This document shows, in pieces, positions 8,532 to 16,382 of a stretch of 64,000 bases of DNA; the stretch's first letter is position 1, and the number at the start of each line of letters is the position of its first letter. A program made the position numbers and the translations under genes. The stretch spans positions 1-64,000 of the forward strand of contig NZ_JAUNTW010000012.1 of NCBI RefSeq assembly GCF_030538495.1, in the 5' to 3' direction. Origin of the DNA: Paracoccus sp. (in: a-proteobacteria) (GTDB taxonomy: Bacteria > Pseudomonadota > Alphaproteobacteria > Rhodobacterales > Rhodobacteraceae). Below the pieces are notes generated by a model. The model was given only the letters and a program-made list of their open reading frames with translations, was not told where the DNA came from and made no database searches.

Positions 8532-9854
8532 ATGACCATCACCCGCTTTGCCCCGTCACCCACCGGCCACATTCATGTTGGCAACCTGCGGACGGCGCTG
8601 TTCAACTATCTTATCGCGCGCAAGACCGGCGGGACGTTCATCCTGCGGCTGGATGACACCGATCAGGAACGGTCGAAACAGGAATATGTGGACGGGATCA
8701 AACGCGATCTGGACTGGCTGGGCCTGCATTGGGACCGGGTGGAACGCCAGTCGCTGCGTCTGGACCGCTATGCCGAGGTGGCGCAGGAATTGCGTGCCTC
8801 GGGTCGGTTGTATGAGGTGTTTGAAACCCCGACCGAGCTGGACCTGAAGCGCAAAAAGCAACTGAATATGGGCAAGCCCCCGGTTTACGACCGCACCGGC
8901 CTGACCCTGACCGATGCCGACCGCGACCGCCTGCGCGCCGAGGGCCGCGACGGTTACTGGCGCTTCCGTCTGGATCACGAACGCATCGAATGGGTGGATG
9001 GGATTCTTGGCGATATTTCGATCGACGCCGCATCGGTCAGTGACCCGGTGCTGATCCGCGCCGATGGGCAGGTGCTGTATACCTTTGCGTCCTCCGTCGA
9101 TGACACCGATATGGGCGTGACGGATATTGTGCGCGGGTCGGATCACGTCACCAACACGGCGACGCAGATTCAGATCATCCGCGCCATCGGTGGCACGCCG
9201 CCGACATTCGCGCATCACAGCCTGTTGACTGGCGCCAAGGGCGAAGAACTGTCCAAACGTCTGGGTTCGCTGGCGCTGCGCGATCTGCGCGAAGCGGGTG
9301 TCGCCCCCGAAGCCTTGCTGTCGCTGATGGCGCGGCTGGGGTCGGGGCAGCCGGTCGGGCTGGCCAGTCTGGACGAATTGGCCGATGCGTTCGATCTGTC
9401 GCAATTCGGGGCGTCTCCGACCAAGTTTGACGCCGAAGACCTGTGGCCGCTGACCCGCGAACGCAATCAGGTGCTGTCGTTTGATGTTGTGGCTGACCGC
9501 ATCGCCGGTTTGGGTGTTCCTGCGGATCAGGCCGAACGGTTCTGGGCGGTTGCGTCGCAAAACATCACTCGGCTGGATGATCTGGCCGGCTGGTGGCAGA
9601 TCTTCAGCCAGGGTGCCGAACCCGCGATTGATGCCGAGGACGCCGATTTCGTCGCCCAAGCCATGACCCTGCTGCCCCCGCCGCCCTATACCGACGCGAC
9701 TTGGGGCGAATGGACCGCCGCCGTCAAAGACGCCACTGGCCGCAAAGGCAAGGGCCTATTCATGCCCCTGCGCAAAGCCGTGACGGGACAGGCCCACGGC
9801 CCCGATATGTCGCAGGTGATGCCGCTGTTGCAGGTGGTGAAAGCCCGCGGGTGA
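8532..9854 (+). CDS. gltX: glutamate--tRNA ligase
   Basis: A 440-residue class I aminoacyl-tRNA synthetase that charges tRNA with glutamate. The N-terminus FAPSPTGHIHVGN carries the HIGH-like HVGN (15-18), and the KMSKS-equivalent reads LSKRLGS near residue 240. It is shorter than typical GluRS (about 470), mainly in the C-terminal anticodon-binding part. Many alphaproteobacteria carry two gltX copies, and this may be the shorter one. The start ATG is preceded by GGAG at 8521-8524. It is monocistronic with a strong terminator at 9869-9899. Confidence 0.94.
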   Translation: MTITRFAPSPTGHIHVGNLRTALFNYLIARKTGGTFILRLDDTDQERSKQEYVDGIKRDLDWLGLHWDRVERQSLRLDRYAEVAQELRASGRLYEVFETPTELDLKRKKQLNMGKPPVYDRTGLTLTDADRDRLRAEGRDGYWRFRLDHERIEWVDGILGDISIDAASVSDPVLIRADGQVLYTFASSVDDTDMGVTDIVRGSDHVTNTATQIQIIRAIGGTPPTFAHHSLLTGAKGEELSKRLGSLALRDLREAGVAPEALLSLMARLGSGQPVGLASLDELADAFDLSQFGASPTKFDAEDLWPLTRERNQVLSFDVVADRIAGLGVPADQAERFWAVASQNITRLDDLAGWWQIFSQGAEPAIDAEDADFVAQAMTLLPPPPYTDATWGEWTAAVKDATGRKGKGLFMPLRKAVTGQAHGPDMSQVMPLLQVVKARG

Positions 9855-9868
9855 GTTTTGGAATGGTT

Positions 9869-9899
9869 GACGGCGCCCATGGTGGCGCCGTTGTTTTTT
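9869..9899 (+). terminator. rho-independent terminator of gltX
   Basis: The stem ACGGCGCC / GGCGCCGT (9870-9891) is followed by TG and seven T residues, 15 bases after the gltX stop. Confidence 0.88.
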
Positions 9900-9975
9900 T
9901 GAGTATTTTTGCACAGAAGAAGCCGCAGGGGTGGCGCGGAAGCTGTGGTGGTTTGGGTCGTGAGGGGGATGGCGG

Positions 9976-10191
9976 GTTAAGGTTCATGCAGGCGGCGCAG
10001 AATCTGTGCAGCCGGTGCGTGTCGGCGCGGGCTGCGGCGTTAAGATTAATGCGGGTGCGACGGTGTGGCGATCCTGTGCGTGGGCAGGCTGGCCCGTTAA
10101 GGTTAATGGCGGCGCGGGTAGGGCTTGTCAGCGTCTTGGCGCGGGACTCACCCGCTCACCCGCTCACCCGCTCCGCGTCGTTAACCTTAAC
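9976..10191. repeat. cluster of TTAAGGTTAAT-type motifs
   Basis: Four copies: GTTAAGGTTCAT (9976), GTTAAGATTAAT (10039), GTTAAGGTTAAT (10096) and, inverted, GTTAACCTTAAC (10180). Their spacings are 63, 57 and 84 bases, all multiples of three. The same motif builds the large array at 29.4-31.0 kb. A more degenerate copy lies near 10385. Confidence 0.7.
10147..10170 (+). repeat. 8-bp tandem repeat, three copies
   Basis: CTCACCCG occurs three times head to tail and is followed by a partial fourth copy (CTCC). It lies in the gene-free region between two TTAAGGTTAAT-type motifs. Confidence 0.8.
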
Positions 10192-10471
10192 GCGCCGCAT
10201 GGTCGATGCCTGCGCCGTTCGCGGCCCCCTTATTCACCGACCCATCAAAACCAAGTTGCGCCCCGACCGCCCCGGCGGGTCAGGCCGGTATGGGTTGTCG
10301 CCCGACGATCGGGGCGGCTTCTCCTGTGACGGTCATCGGCTCTCCAGCCTGTTCCGCATGATCAATCTGGCACAGACAGATGAATTAAAGGTTAACGGCT
10401 GCTTCTTCTGTGCCTAAATACTCAACCCGCAACCTTGCGATAAAAAACAACGCTGCAGAGCCGAAAACCGC

Positions 10472-10500
10472 TTGACGCCCCCCGCCACGGACCTTAAAGA
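10472..10500 (+). promoter_or_regulatory. predicted promoter of tRNA-Met
   Basis: TTGACG (10472-10477) and TAAAGA (10495-10500) are 17 bases apart, with a C-rich spacer and a GC-rich discriminator just before the tRNA start. This is the arrangement usual for stable-RNA promoters. Confidence 0.6.
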
Positions 10501-10513
10501 CGCCTTCACCCGT

Positions 10514-10590
10514 GGCGGAGTAGCTCAGTTGGTTAGAGCAGAGGAATCATAATCCTTGTGTCGGGGGTTCAAATCCCTCCTCCGCTACCA
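10514..10590 (+). tRNA. tRNA-Met (anticodon CAT)
   Basis: A 77-base cloverleaf including an encoded 3' CCA. The acceptor stem GGCGGAG pairs with CTCCGCT, with a terminal G-U pair. The D arm is GCTCAGTTGGTTAGAGC. The anticodon stem GAGGA/TCCTT encloses the loop ATCATAA with anticodon CAT. The T arm contains GGTTCAAATCC. The intact first acceptor pair argues for elongator rather than initiator tRNA. A CAT anticodon could also mark tRNA-Ile2, but the sequence does not look like that species. It lies next to fmt (convergent), whose product formylates initiator Met-tRNA. Confidence 0.95.
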
Positions 10591-10608
10591 TTTCCCTGCA
10601 TATGGCTT

Positions 10609-11502
10609 TTACCCCAACCGTTCGGGCAAATCCCATCCACGCAGCAATTCACCCGCCGTCATCGGCTTTTTCCCGGCCCGCTGCGCCTCGATCACCTCAA
10701 CCGCGCCTTCACCGCAGGCGACGGTGAACCCGTCCAGCACCGCCCCCGGCACCCCGGACCCATCGACAATCCGCGACCGCAGCAATTTCACCCGTTCGCC
10801 CGCCACATCGCACCACGCGCCGGGAAAGGGCGACAGCCCGCGAATCACCCGGTCCACCTGCGCGGCGGGCTGGGTCCAGTCGATGCGCGCCTCGGCTTTG
10901 TCGATCTTGGCGGCATAGGTCACACCCTGATCCGGCTGCGCCACAGCCGGAACGGGCAACCGCGCCAGCACATCCACAACCAAATCCGCGCCCATCTGCG
11001 CCAATCGGTCATGCAGATCGGCGGTCGTATCGCCTGCCGAAATCCGGGTGCGCGCCTCGGCCAGAACCGGGCCGGTGTCCAGCCCGGCTTCCATCTGCAT
11101 AATGGCCACGCCGGTTTCCTCATCCCCCGCCATCACCGCGCGATGAATCGGCGCCGCCCCCCGCCACCGGGGCAACAGCGACGCATGAATATTCAGACAG
11201 CCCAATCGCGGCGCGTCCAACACGGCTTGCGGCAAAATCAGGCCATAGGCGACCACAACCGCCACATCCGCCCCCAATTCCGCAAACGCCGCCTGCGCAT
11301 CCAAATCCCGCAACCGCTCCGGCGTGCGCACGGGGATGCCCAATTCATCGGCGGCGGCGTGAACCGGGGTCGGGCGCGGCTTTTGCCCCCGCCCCGCAGC
11401 CCGAGGCGGCTGGGAATAGACTGCAACCACATCATGCACCGCCGCAATCGCCCGCAGCGCCGGCACGGAAAAATCAGGCGTTCCCATGAATATAATGCGC
11501 AT
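10609..11502 (-). CDS. fmt: methionyl-tRNA formyltransferase
   Basis: A 297-residue cytoplasmic enzyme that formylates initiator Met-tRNA. The formyl-THF domain carries Asn104, His106 (in [12 protein letters not shown]) and Asp142 (GLDTG), the catalytic triad of the family. The C-terminal half has the usual tRNA-binding domain. It is the last gene of a minus-strand run preceded by three deformylase paralogues, so addition and removal of the formyl group are encoded together. The gap to the preceding gene (11503-11559) is filled by a copy of the dispersed hairpin element. Confidence 0.96.
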   Translation of the reverse strand: MRIIFMGTPDFSVPALRAIAAVHDVVAVYSQPPRAAGRGQKPRPTPVHAAADELGIPVRTPERLRDLDAQAAFAELGADVAVVVAYGLILPQAVLDAPRLGCLNIHASLLPRWRGAAPIHRAVMAGDEETGVAIMQMEAGLDTGPVLAEARTRISAGDTTADLHDRLAQMGADLVVDVLARLPVPAVAQPDQGVTYAAKIDKAEARIDWTQPAAQVDRVIRGLSPFPGAWCDVAGERVKLLRSRIVDGSGVPGAVLDGFTVACGEGAVEVIEAQRAGKKPMTAGELLRGWDLPERLG

Positions 11503-11511
11503 CGCAACCTC

Positions 11512-11559
11512 TATCTTCTGTGCGTAAATATCCCGGGGGTCCGGGGGCTGGCCCCCGGC
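11512..11559 (-). repeat. dispersed repeat with GC hairpin (long form)
   Basis: A minus-orientation core (TATCTTCTGTGCGTAAATAT) followed by CCCGGGGGT and the hairpin CCGGGGGCTGGCCCCCGG. It fills the gap between the deformylase-like gene and fmt inside one operon and abuts the upstream stop codon. It could attenuate or process the transcript. Confidence 0.75.
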
Positions 11560-12063
11560 CTATCCCCGCCGCGCCAGCTTGGCCGATTTCTGCACCAGCA
11601 TCTTGCGCCGCAGCGGAGTCAAATGGTCCACATACACGCGCCCGTTCAGATGGTCGATCTGGTGCTGAACGCTGGTCGCCCACAACCCGACAAAGTCGCG
11701 ATCCTCGATCTGGCCCTGATCGTTCAGGAACCGCACGGTAACGGCGCGGGGGCGGGACACGGGGGCGAACACACCGGGCAGATTGGGGCTGGCCTCATCA
11801 TGGCTGCGCAGTTTTACGCTGGCGTGCAGAATTTCGGGGTTGGCCATGCGCACCGCCTGACCGCGTTTGTCGGACGCATCCACCACGGCCAGCCGCAGCA
11901 TGATGCCGATTTGCGGCGCGGCCAGACCGACGCCGGGCATCGCCTCCATCGTGTCGATCATATCGTCCCAGATCATGCGGACGGTTTCGGTCACCTGTTC
12001 GACCGGATCGGCGGCGCGATGCAAACGCGGGTCAGTATAGGGGATAAAGGCGCGCACCGTCAT
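11560..12063 (-). CDS. degenerate peptide deformylase paralogue
   Basis: A 167-residue protein with the deformylase fold and an intact first motif GVGLAAPQ (44-51). The two catalytic motifs are broken: EGCLS reads EASPN (90-94), so the metal-binding Cys is lost, and HELDH reads HQIDH (134-138), so the general-base Glu is Gln. Family knowledge predicts no deformylase activity. The frame is nevertheless open and full length with no sign of decay, so a structural or regulatory role is possible. It overlaps the preceding paralogue by 4 bases (ATGA) and is followed by the dispersed repeat and fmt. Confidence 0.88.
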   Translation of the reverse strand: MTVRAFIPYTDPRLHRAADPVEQVTETVRMIWDDMIDTMEAMPGVGLAAPQIGIMLRLAVVDASDKRGQAVRMANPEILHASVKLRSHDEASPNLPGVFAPVSRPRAVTVRFLNDQGQIEDRDFVGLWATSVQHQIDHLNGRVYVDHLTPLRRKMLVQKSAKLARRG

Positions 12064-12572
12064 GTCAGGTCATCCACAATCAGCCGCCCGTTCAGATGGT
12101 CCAGTTCATGCAGAGCGATCCGGGCGGTGATCCCCTGCAAAACGCGGGACTGATGCAGCCCCTGCAAATCATACCAGGCCAGCGTGATCTGCACCGGGCG
12201 GGTCACGGACAGCACGCGACCGGGGATGGACAGGCAGGCCTCATCCCCCGGCTCGACCTGATCGGATTGGGCCAGAATATCGGGGTCCACGACGATCACC
12301 GGGTCGGGCTGGCCGTCTTTCCACCCCGCATCCATGACAAAGACCCGACGCAGCACCCCGATCTGCGGCGCGGCCAGACCGCGCCCCCCGGCGTTATACA
12401 TCGTGGCCAGCAGGTCAGCGGACAGAGCAACCAGTTCCACCCCGGTCATATATCCGGCGGGCTGGCATATCTGATGCAGCACCGGGTCAGGCAGCATCCG
12501 CAGCGGCCGCACCGCGCCCCCGGCCAGATCGCCGGGCAAATCCGGGCGCTGTGGCGCGCGGCTGTCACCCAC
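12060..12572 (-). CDS. def: peptide deformylase, second paralogue
   Basis: A 170-residue deformylase-like protein. The motifs read GRGLAAPQ (63-70), EACLS (111-115, with Ala in place of the usual Gly) and HELDH (155-159), so the Cys and both His ligands and the catalytic Glu are present and activity is plausible. It has about 20 extra N-terminal residues and stops just after the last motif, lacking the usual C-terminal helix. It overlaps the genes on both sides by 8 and 4 bases. The specificity change implied by the Gly-to-Ala swap is unknown. Confidence 0.88.
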   Translation of the reverse strand: MGDSRAPQRPDLPGDLAGGAVRPLRMLPDPVLHQICQPAGYMTGVELVALSADLLATMYNAGGRGLAAPQIGVLRRVFVMDAGWKDGQPDPVIVVDPDILAQSDQVEPGDEACLSIPGRVLSVTRPVQITLAWYDLQGLHQSRVLQGITARIALHELDHLNGRLIVDDLT

Positions 12573-13086
12573 GGGCGCGATCTCGTTTCAGCTTTACCAT
12601 TTTGCGGGTGATCATCTGGCGTTTGATCGCCGACAGATGGTCGATGAACAGCACTCCGTTCAGGTGGTCCAGTTCGTGCTGCGCGCAGGTCGCCCACAAC
12701 CCGTCAAAGTCCTGCTCATGCGTTTTGCCGTCCAGACCCAGCCACCGCATCCGCACCTGTTTCGGGCGGGTCACCGACGCATATTGATCGGGGATGGACA
12801 GACAGCCTTCGTCGTAATCGTTCAGCTCGTCCGATTCCCATGTCACTTCGGGGTTGACCAGCACCATGGGTTGCTTTTCCGCGTCGGGGTCGCGCGTGGC
12901 GTCCATCACGAAAACCCGCGACAGCACCCCGATTTGCGGCGCAGCCAGCCCCACCCCCGGCGCATCATACATCGTCGCCAGCATCGCATCGGCCAGCGAT
13001 TCGATATCGGGCGTGATGCGGGCCACGGGGTCGCAGACCTTTTTCAGGCGCGGGTCGGGATGGATCAGGATCGGTCGAATGGTCAT
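12565..13086 (-). CDS. def: peptide deformylase, canonical
   Basis: A 173-residue enzyme that removes the formyl group from nascent proteins. All three motifs are intact: GVGLAAPQ (44-51), EGCLS (93-97) and HELDH (137-141). It has the Lys/Arg-rich C-terminal helix typical of type I enzymes. It is the first gene of the run def-def-def(degenerate)-fmt on the minus strand and is divergent from the MalY-like gene with 78 bases between. This is the copy most likely to carry the essential function. Confidence 0.95.
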   Translation of the reverse strand: MTIRPILIHPDPRLKKVCDPVARITPDIESLADAMLATMYDAPGVGLAAPQIGVLSRVFVMDATRDPDAEKQPMVLVNPEVTWESDELNDYDEGCLSIPDQYASVTRPKQVRMRWLGLDGKTHEQDFDGLWATCAQHELDHLNGVLFIDHLSAIKRQMITRKMVKLKRDRARG

Positions 13087-13164
13087 AATCGTGATCTAGG
13101 CCAAGCCTTCACCATACGCAACAACCCGCGTATGCAGGACCAAACGCCAAAGGGGGAATAAACC

Positions 13165-14346
13165 ATGACCAAACCCAATTTTGACGAAGCCATCAACCGC
13201 ATCGGCACCCGCTGCAACAAATGGGACGATATGCAGGCGGTCTATGGCGTGGCCCCGGGTGACGGGCTGGCGATGTGGGTGGCCGATATGGATTTCCGCC
13301 CCCCTGCGGCGGTGCAACGCGCGGTGAATGACGCGGCGGCGCATGGGATTTACGGCTATCCCGGCGCGCATCAGCCCTATCTGAACGCGATCCAGTGGTG
13401 GATGGGCGCGCGGCATGGCTGGCCGATTGATACCGATTGGATCCTGACCTGTGCGGGGCTGGTGAATGGCGTGGCCATGGCGATTGACGCGACGACTGCG
13501 CCGGGGGATGGCGTGGCGGTGATGGCACCGGTCTATCACGCATTCGCCCGCACGATCCGCGCCAGCGGGCGGCGTCTGGTCGAACTGCCCCTGATCATGG
13601 TGGACGGTCAGTATCAGATGGACTTTGACGCATGGGACGCCATGACGGACGGCGTGAAAATGCTGATCCTGTGTTCGCCCCACAATCCCGGCGGGCGCGT
13701 CTGGTCGCGCGACGAACTGCGCGCCGTGGCCGATTTCGCCACCCGCCACGATCTGATTCTGGTGTCCGATGATATTCACGCCGATCTGGTGTTTCCCGGC
13801 GCGCCCCGTCACCAGATGGTCGCCAACGTCGCCCCAGATGTGACGAACCGCCTGATTACGCTGACGGCGGCGACCAAGACCTTTAACATCGCCGGCGCGC
13901 ATATCGGCAACGCGATCATTGCCGACCCCGATTTGCGCGCACGGTTCCGCGGGGCGCTGCTGGCGCGCGGCGTGTCGGCGGGCGCGTTCGGCATGGATAT
14001 GGTCGCCGCCGCCTATTCCCCCGAAGGCGCGGATTGGGTCGATGCGCTGATGGAATATCTGGACGACAACCGCCGCATCTTTGACGCGGGCGTGAACGCG
14101 ATTCCGGGGCTGCGGTCGATGCCCTTGCAGGCCACCTATCTGTCATGGGTCGATTTCAGCGGCACCGGCATGACGCCCGACCAATTCACCGCCCGCGTCC
14201 AGGACGGCGCGCGAATCGCCGCGAATCACGGCGCGAGTTTTGGCCGGGGCGGCGATTCGTTCATGCGGTTCAACATCGCCACGACGCGGGCGAATGTCGA
14301 ACTGGCGGTCGAACGGCTGCAAGCGGCCTTTGCCGATCTGCAATGA
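13165..14346 (+). CDS. MalY/PatB-type PLP-dependent C-S lyase or aminotransferase
   Basis: A 393-residue fold-type I PLP enzyme. The pyridoxal lysine is Lys238 in AATKTFNIAG, the segment SPHNPGGRVW holds the conserved Asn, and the C-terminal RFNIATTR supplies the carboxylate-binding Arg. The N-terminus with WVADMDF is typical of the MalY/PatB group (cystathionine beta-lyase type). A role in methionine or cysteine metabolism is inferred from the family only. AAGGGGGAA precedes the start. It overlaps the L,D-transpeptidase start by 4 bases. Confidence 0.88.
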   Translation: MTKPNFDEAINRIGTRCNKWDDMQAVYGVAPGDGLAMWVADMDFRPPAAVQRAVNDAAAHGIYGYPGAHQPYLNAIQWWMGARHGWPIDTDWILTCAGLVNGVAMAIDATTAPGDGVAVMAPVYHAFARTIRASGRRLVELPLIMVDGQYQMDFDAWDAMTDGVKMLILCSPHNPGGRVWSRDELRAVADFATRHDLILVSDDIHADLVFPGAPRHQMVANVAPDVTNRLITLTAATKTFNIAGAHIGNAIIADPDLRARFRGALLARGVSAGAFGMDMVAAAYSPEGADWVDALMEYLDDNRRIFDAGVNAIPGLRSMPLQATYLSWVDFSGTGMTPDQFTARVQDGARIAANHGASFGRGGDSFMRFNIATTRANVELAVERLQAAFADLQ

Positions 14347-14879
14347 CGCGGCGACTGGCGCGGCTGTTTTCGGCGCTGTCGCTGGCGCTGCTGCTGGCGG
14401 CGGCGTGGCTGATCTGGGCGCCCGCGCCGGTGATGCCACCCGCGCCGCCGCCCCAGATCACAAAAATCGACCGCATCGTGATTGAAAAAGCGGCGCGGCG
14501 GATGACGGTATGTCTCAACGGTCAGCCGGTGCGGACCTATACCGTCGCGCTTGGCTTTGCCCCCACGGGCGATAAAACCCGCCAAGGCGACGGAAAAACG
14601 CCCGAAGGCCGGTTCCATATCGACCGCAAAAACCCCGGCAGCGCCTATTACCGGTCGCTGGGCATCAACTATCCCAGGCCCGAAGACCGGGCGCGGGCGC
14701 GCGCGGCGGGGCTGGACCCGGGCGGAGACATCTTTATCCACGGCCAGCCCAATCAGCGCCCGAACGGCGAAACCCTGCCCGGCGACTGGACCGCCGGATG
14801 CATCGCCATCAGCGACGCCGAAATGGCCGCGCTGTTTGCGGCAACCGATATCGGCACCCCGGTTGAGATCCGCCCCTGA
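14343..14879 (+). CDS. L,D-transpeptidase (YkuD) family protein
   Basis: A 178-residue protein with an N-terminal membrane anchor or signal segment (about residues 8-27, Leu/Ala-rich) and a YkuD domain. The catalytic Cys153 is in TAGCIAIS, and His133 in FIHGQP is the partner residue. It is predicted to act in the periplasm on peptidoglycan cross-links or lipoprotein anchoring. The start ATG overlaps the stop of the preceding gene, and a longer frame upstream lies entirely within that gene and is rejected. accA follows after about 90 bases. Confidence 0.9.
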   Translation: MTRRLARLFSALSLALLLAAAWLIWAPAPVMPPAPPPQITKIDRIVIEKAARRMTVCLNGQPVRTYTVALGFAPTGDKTRQGDGKTPEGRFHIDRKNPGSAYYRSLGINYPRPEDRARARAAGLDPGGDIFIHGQPNQRPNGETLPGDWTAGCIAISDAEMAALFAATDIGTPVEIRP

Positions 14880-14968
14880 CACGCCTCTTGATACGGGCCT
14901 GACACGGGCCTCGTTGCAATCCGCGCCGCTTGACCGCATATAGGCACCAAACAACCAAGGGCAGCCCG

Positions 14969-15931
14969 ATGGTCTATCTGGATTTTGAAAAGCCGCTTGC
15001 CGATATCGAAGGCAAAGCCGAAGAACTGCGCATCATGGCGCGCAAAGGCGAAGGCGCCGTTGACGTGGAAAAAGAGGCGGCGGCACTGGACAAAAAGGCC
15101 ACCGACCTGCTGCGCGATCTGTATAAAACGCTGGACCCGTGGCGCAAAACGCAGGTGGCGCGCCACCCCGAACGCCCGCATTGCCGCGATTACATTGACG
15201 CGCTGTTTACGGAATACACGCCTCTGGCCGGGGATCGCGCGTTCGGTGATGACCACGCGGTTATGGGCGGTCTGGCGCGGTTCAACGACGCGCCCTGTGT
15301 GGTGATCGGCCATGAAAAAGGCAACGACACCAAATCCCGCATTACCCATAATTTCGGCATGGCCCGCCCCGAAGGATACCGCAAAGCCATCCGCCTGATG
15401 GATATGGCGCATCGGTTCGGCCTGCCGGTGATTACGCTGGTCGATACGCCCGGCGCCTATCCCGGCAAAGGTGCCGAAGAACGTGGCCAGTCCGAAGCAA
15501 TCGCCCGCTGCACCCAGAAATGTCTGGAAATCGGCGTGCCTCTGGTCAGCGTGATCATCGGCGAAGGCGGTTCGGGCGGCGCGGTCGCCTTCGCCAGTGC
15601 AAACCGCATCGCGATGCTGGAACATTCGATCTATTCGGTGATCTCACCCGAAGGCTGCGCCTCGATCCTGTGGAAAGACGCCGAACGGATGCGCGACGCG
15701 GCCGAGGCATTGCGCCTGACCGCCCAAGACCTGAAGAAACTGGACGTCATCGACCGCATCATCGCGGAACCCGTGGGCGGCGCACAACGCGACCCGCAGG
15801 GGACAATCGCCGCCGTGGGTCAGGAAATCGCCGCGATGCTGGCCGATCTGTCGGGCCTGTCCCCCGCCGATCTGGTCCGCGACCGCCGCCAGAAATTCCT
15901 GACCATGGGCAACCACGCCCTGACCGCATAA
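14969..15931 (+). CDS. accA: acetyl-CoA carboxylase carboxyltransferase subunit alpha
   Basis: A 320-residue subunit that, with AccD, transfers the carboxyl group from biotin to acetyl-CoA in the first step of fatty-acid synthesis. The N-terminal coiled-coil region is followed by the crotonase-like core with [12 protein letters not shown] and the [10 protein letters not shown] segment. Length is normal. The ATG at 14969 follows AAGGG at a good distance. As usual in proteobacteria, accD and accBC are elsewhere. Confidence 0.97.
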   Translation: MVYLDFEKPLADIEGKAEELRIMARKGEGAVDVEKEAAALDKKATDLLRDLYKTLDPWRKTQVARHPERPHCRDYIDALFTEYTPLAGDRAFGDDHAVMGGLARFNDAPCVVIGHEKGNDTKSRITHNFGMARPEGYRKAIRLMDMAHRFGLPVITLVDTPGAYPGKGAEERGQSEAIARCTQKCLEIGVPLVSVIIGEGGSGGAVAFASANRIAMLEHSIYSVISPEGCASILWKDAERMRDAAEALRLTAQDLKKLDVIDRIIAEPVGGAQRDPQGTIAAVGQEIAAMLADLSGLSPADLVRDRRQKFLTMGNHALTA

Positions 15932-16302
15932 CGCCGACGGCTGGGCGGCCCGACGCCGCCCCCGCCAACCCGGCGCGCAGAATGACCCCGCGCCGCAACG
16001 GGGCAACAGCCCCGCACTTACACCAAACGACCGCCCGTCGCTCTACCCCGCTTGGCCCACCCGTCCGGCACCGTGTGCGCCACAATCTGCATGACCCCAA
16101 AACATGACAACCAAATCATAGAAGCGATCAAATGGCTCTTTTGATTGGTGCGCCCGAATTCTTCTCGTGATCGCCATTATCTGGTTCACGCTCGACGTCC
16201 TTGGCATGACGCAACTCCCCCTCTTTCATCTTGGCGCAAATATCCCGCGGGGGTCCGGGGGCGCGAAGCCCCCGGCGCTCTCCACGCCAAACCACCCCAA
16301 AT
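15932..16302. other. gene-free region between accA and the phosphatase gene
   Basis: About 370 bases between convergent genes. Frames are open across parts of it, but none has a start, ribosome binding site and family-like sequence together. It holds an AT-richer patch around 16100-16160 and, at 16228-16275, a diverged long-form copy of the dispersed hairpin repeat. I see nothing else. Confidence 0.6.
16228..16275 (-). repeat. dispersed repeat with GC hairpin (diverged long form)
   Basis: A minus-orientation copy reading ATCTTGGCGCAAATATCCCG, followed by GGGGGTCCGGGGGC and the closing CCCCCGG arm. It is less well conserved than the copies at 11512 and 59950. Confidence 0.6.
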
Positions 16303-16332
16303 AAAACAGCGCCCCCACCAAAGCAGGGGCGC
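16303..16332 (-). terminator. terminator of the alkaline phosphatase gene
   Basis: On the minus strand GCGCCCC...GGGGCGC (16309-16332) is followed by TGTTTTATT, about 50 bases after the stop. Confidence 0.75.
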
Positions 16333-16382
16333 CATCCTCAAAACGTCACGCACAGACGACGCAAACGCCGCCCGCGCGGCCC

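Larger units (their letters stand above)
9901..10423. repeat. 523-bp segment bounded by 23-bp inverted repeats
   Basis: The left end begins GAGTATTTTTGCACAGAAG and the right end, read inverted, begins GAGTATTTAGGCACAGAAG. The two 23-base ends match at 21 positions. These ends are short-form members of the dispersed ATATTTTTGCACAGAAGATA family. The interior holds the TTAAGGTTAAT motif cluster. No transposase frame lies inside and no target-site duplication is obvious (TTTTTTT on the left, AACCCGC on the right). Confidence 0.6.
9855..10513. other. gene-free repeat-rich region between gltX and tRNA-Met
   Basis: About 660 bases without a credible gene. It contains the gltX terminator, a pair of 23-bp inverted repeats at 9901-9923 and 10401-10423, a cluster of TTAAGGTTAAT-type motifs between them, a short 8-bp tandem repeat, and the tRNA promoter. 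Several frames are open, but none has a convincing start or a family-like product. Confidence 0.7.

Noticed and set aside
9701..10417. Plus-strand frame running from within gltX to near the tRNA
   Set aside because: It starts inside gltX in another frame, crosses the gltX terminator and repeats, and resembles no protein family.
9901..10423. Insertion sequence
   Set aside because: No transposase frame and no clear target-site duplication; only inverted ends are visible, so it is reported as a bounded repeat segment.
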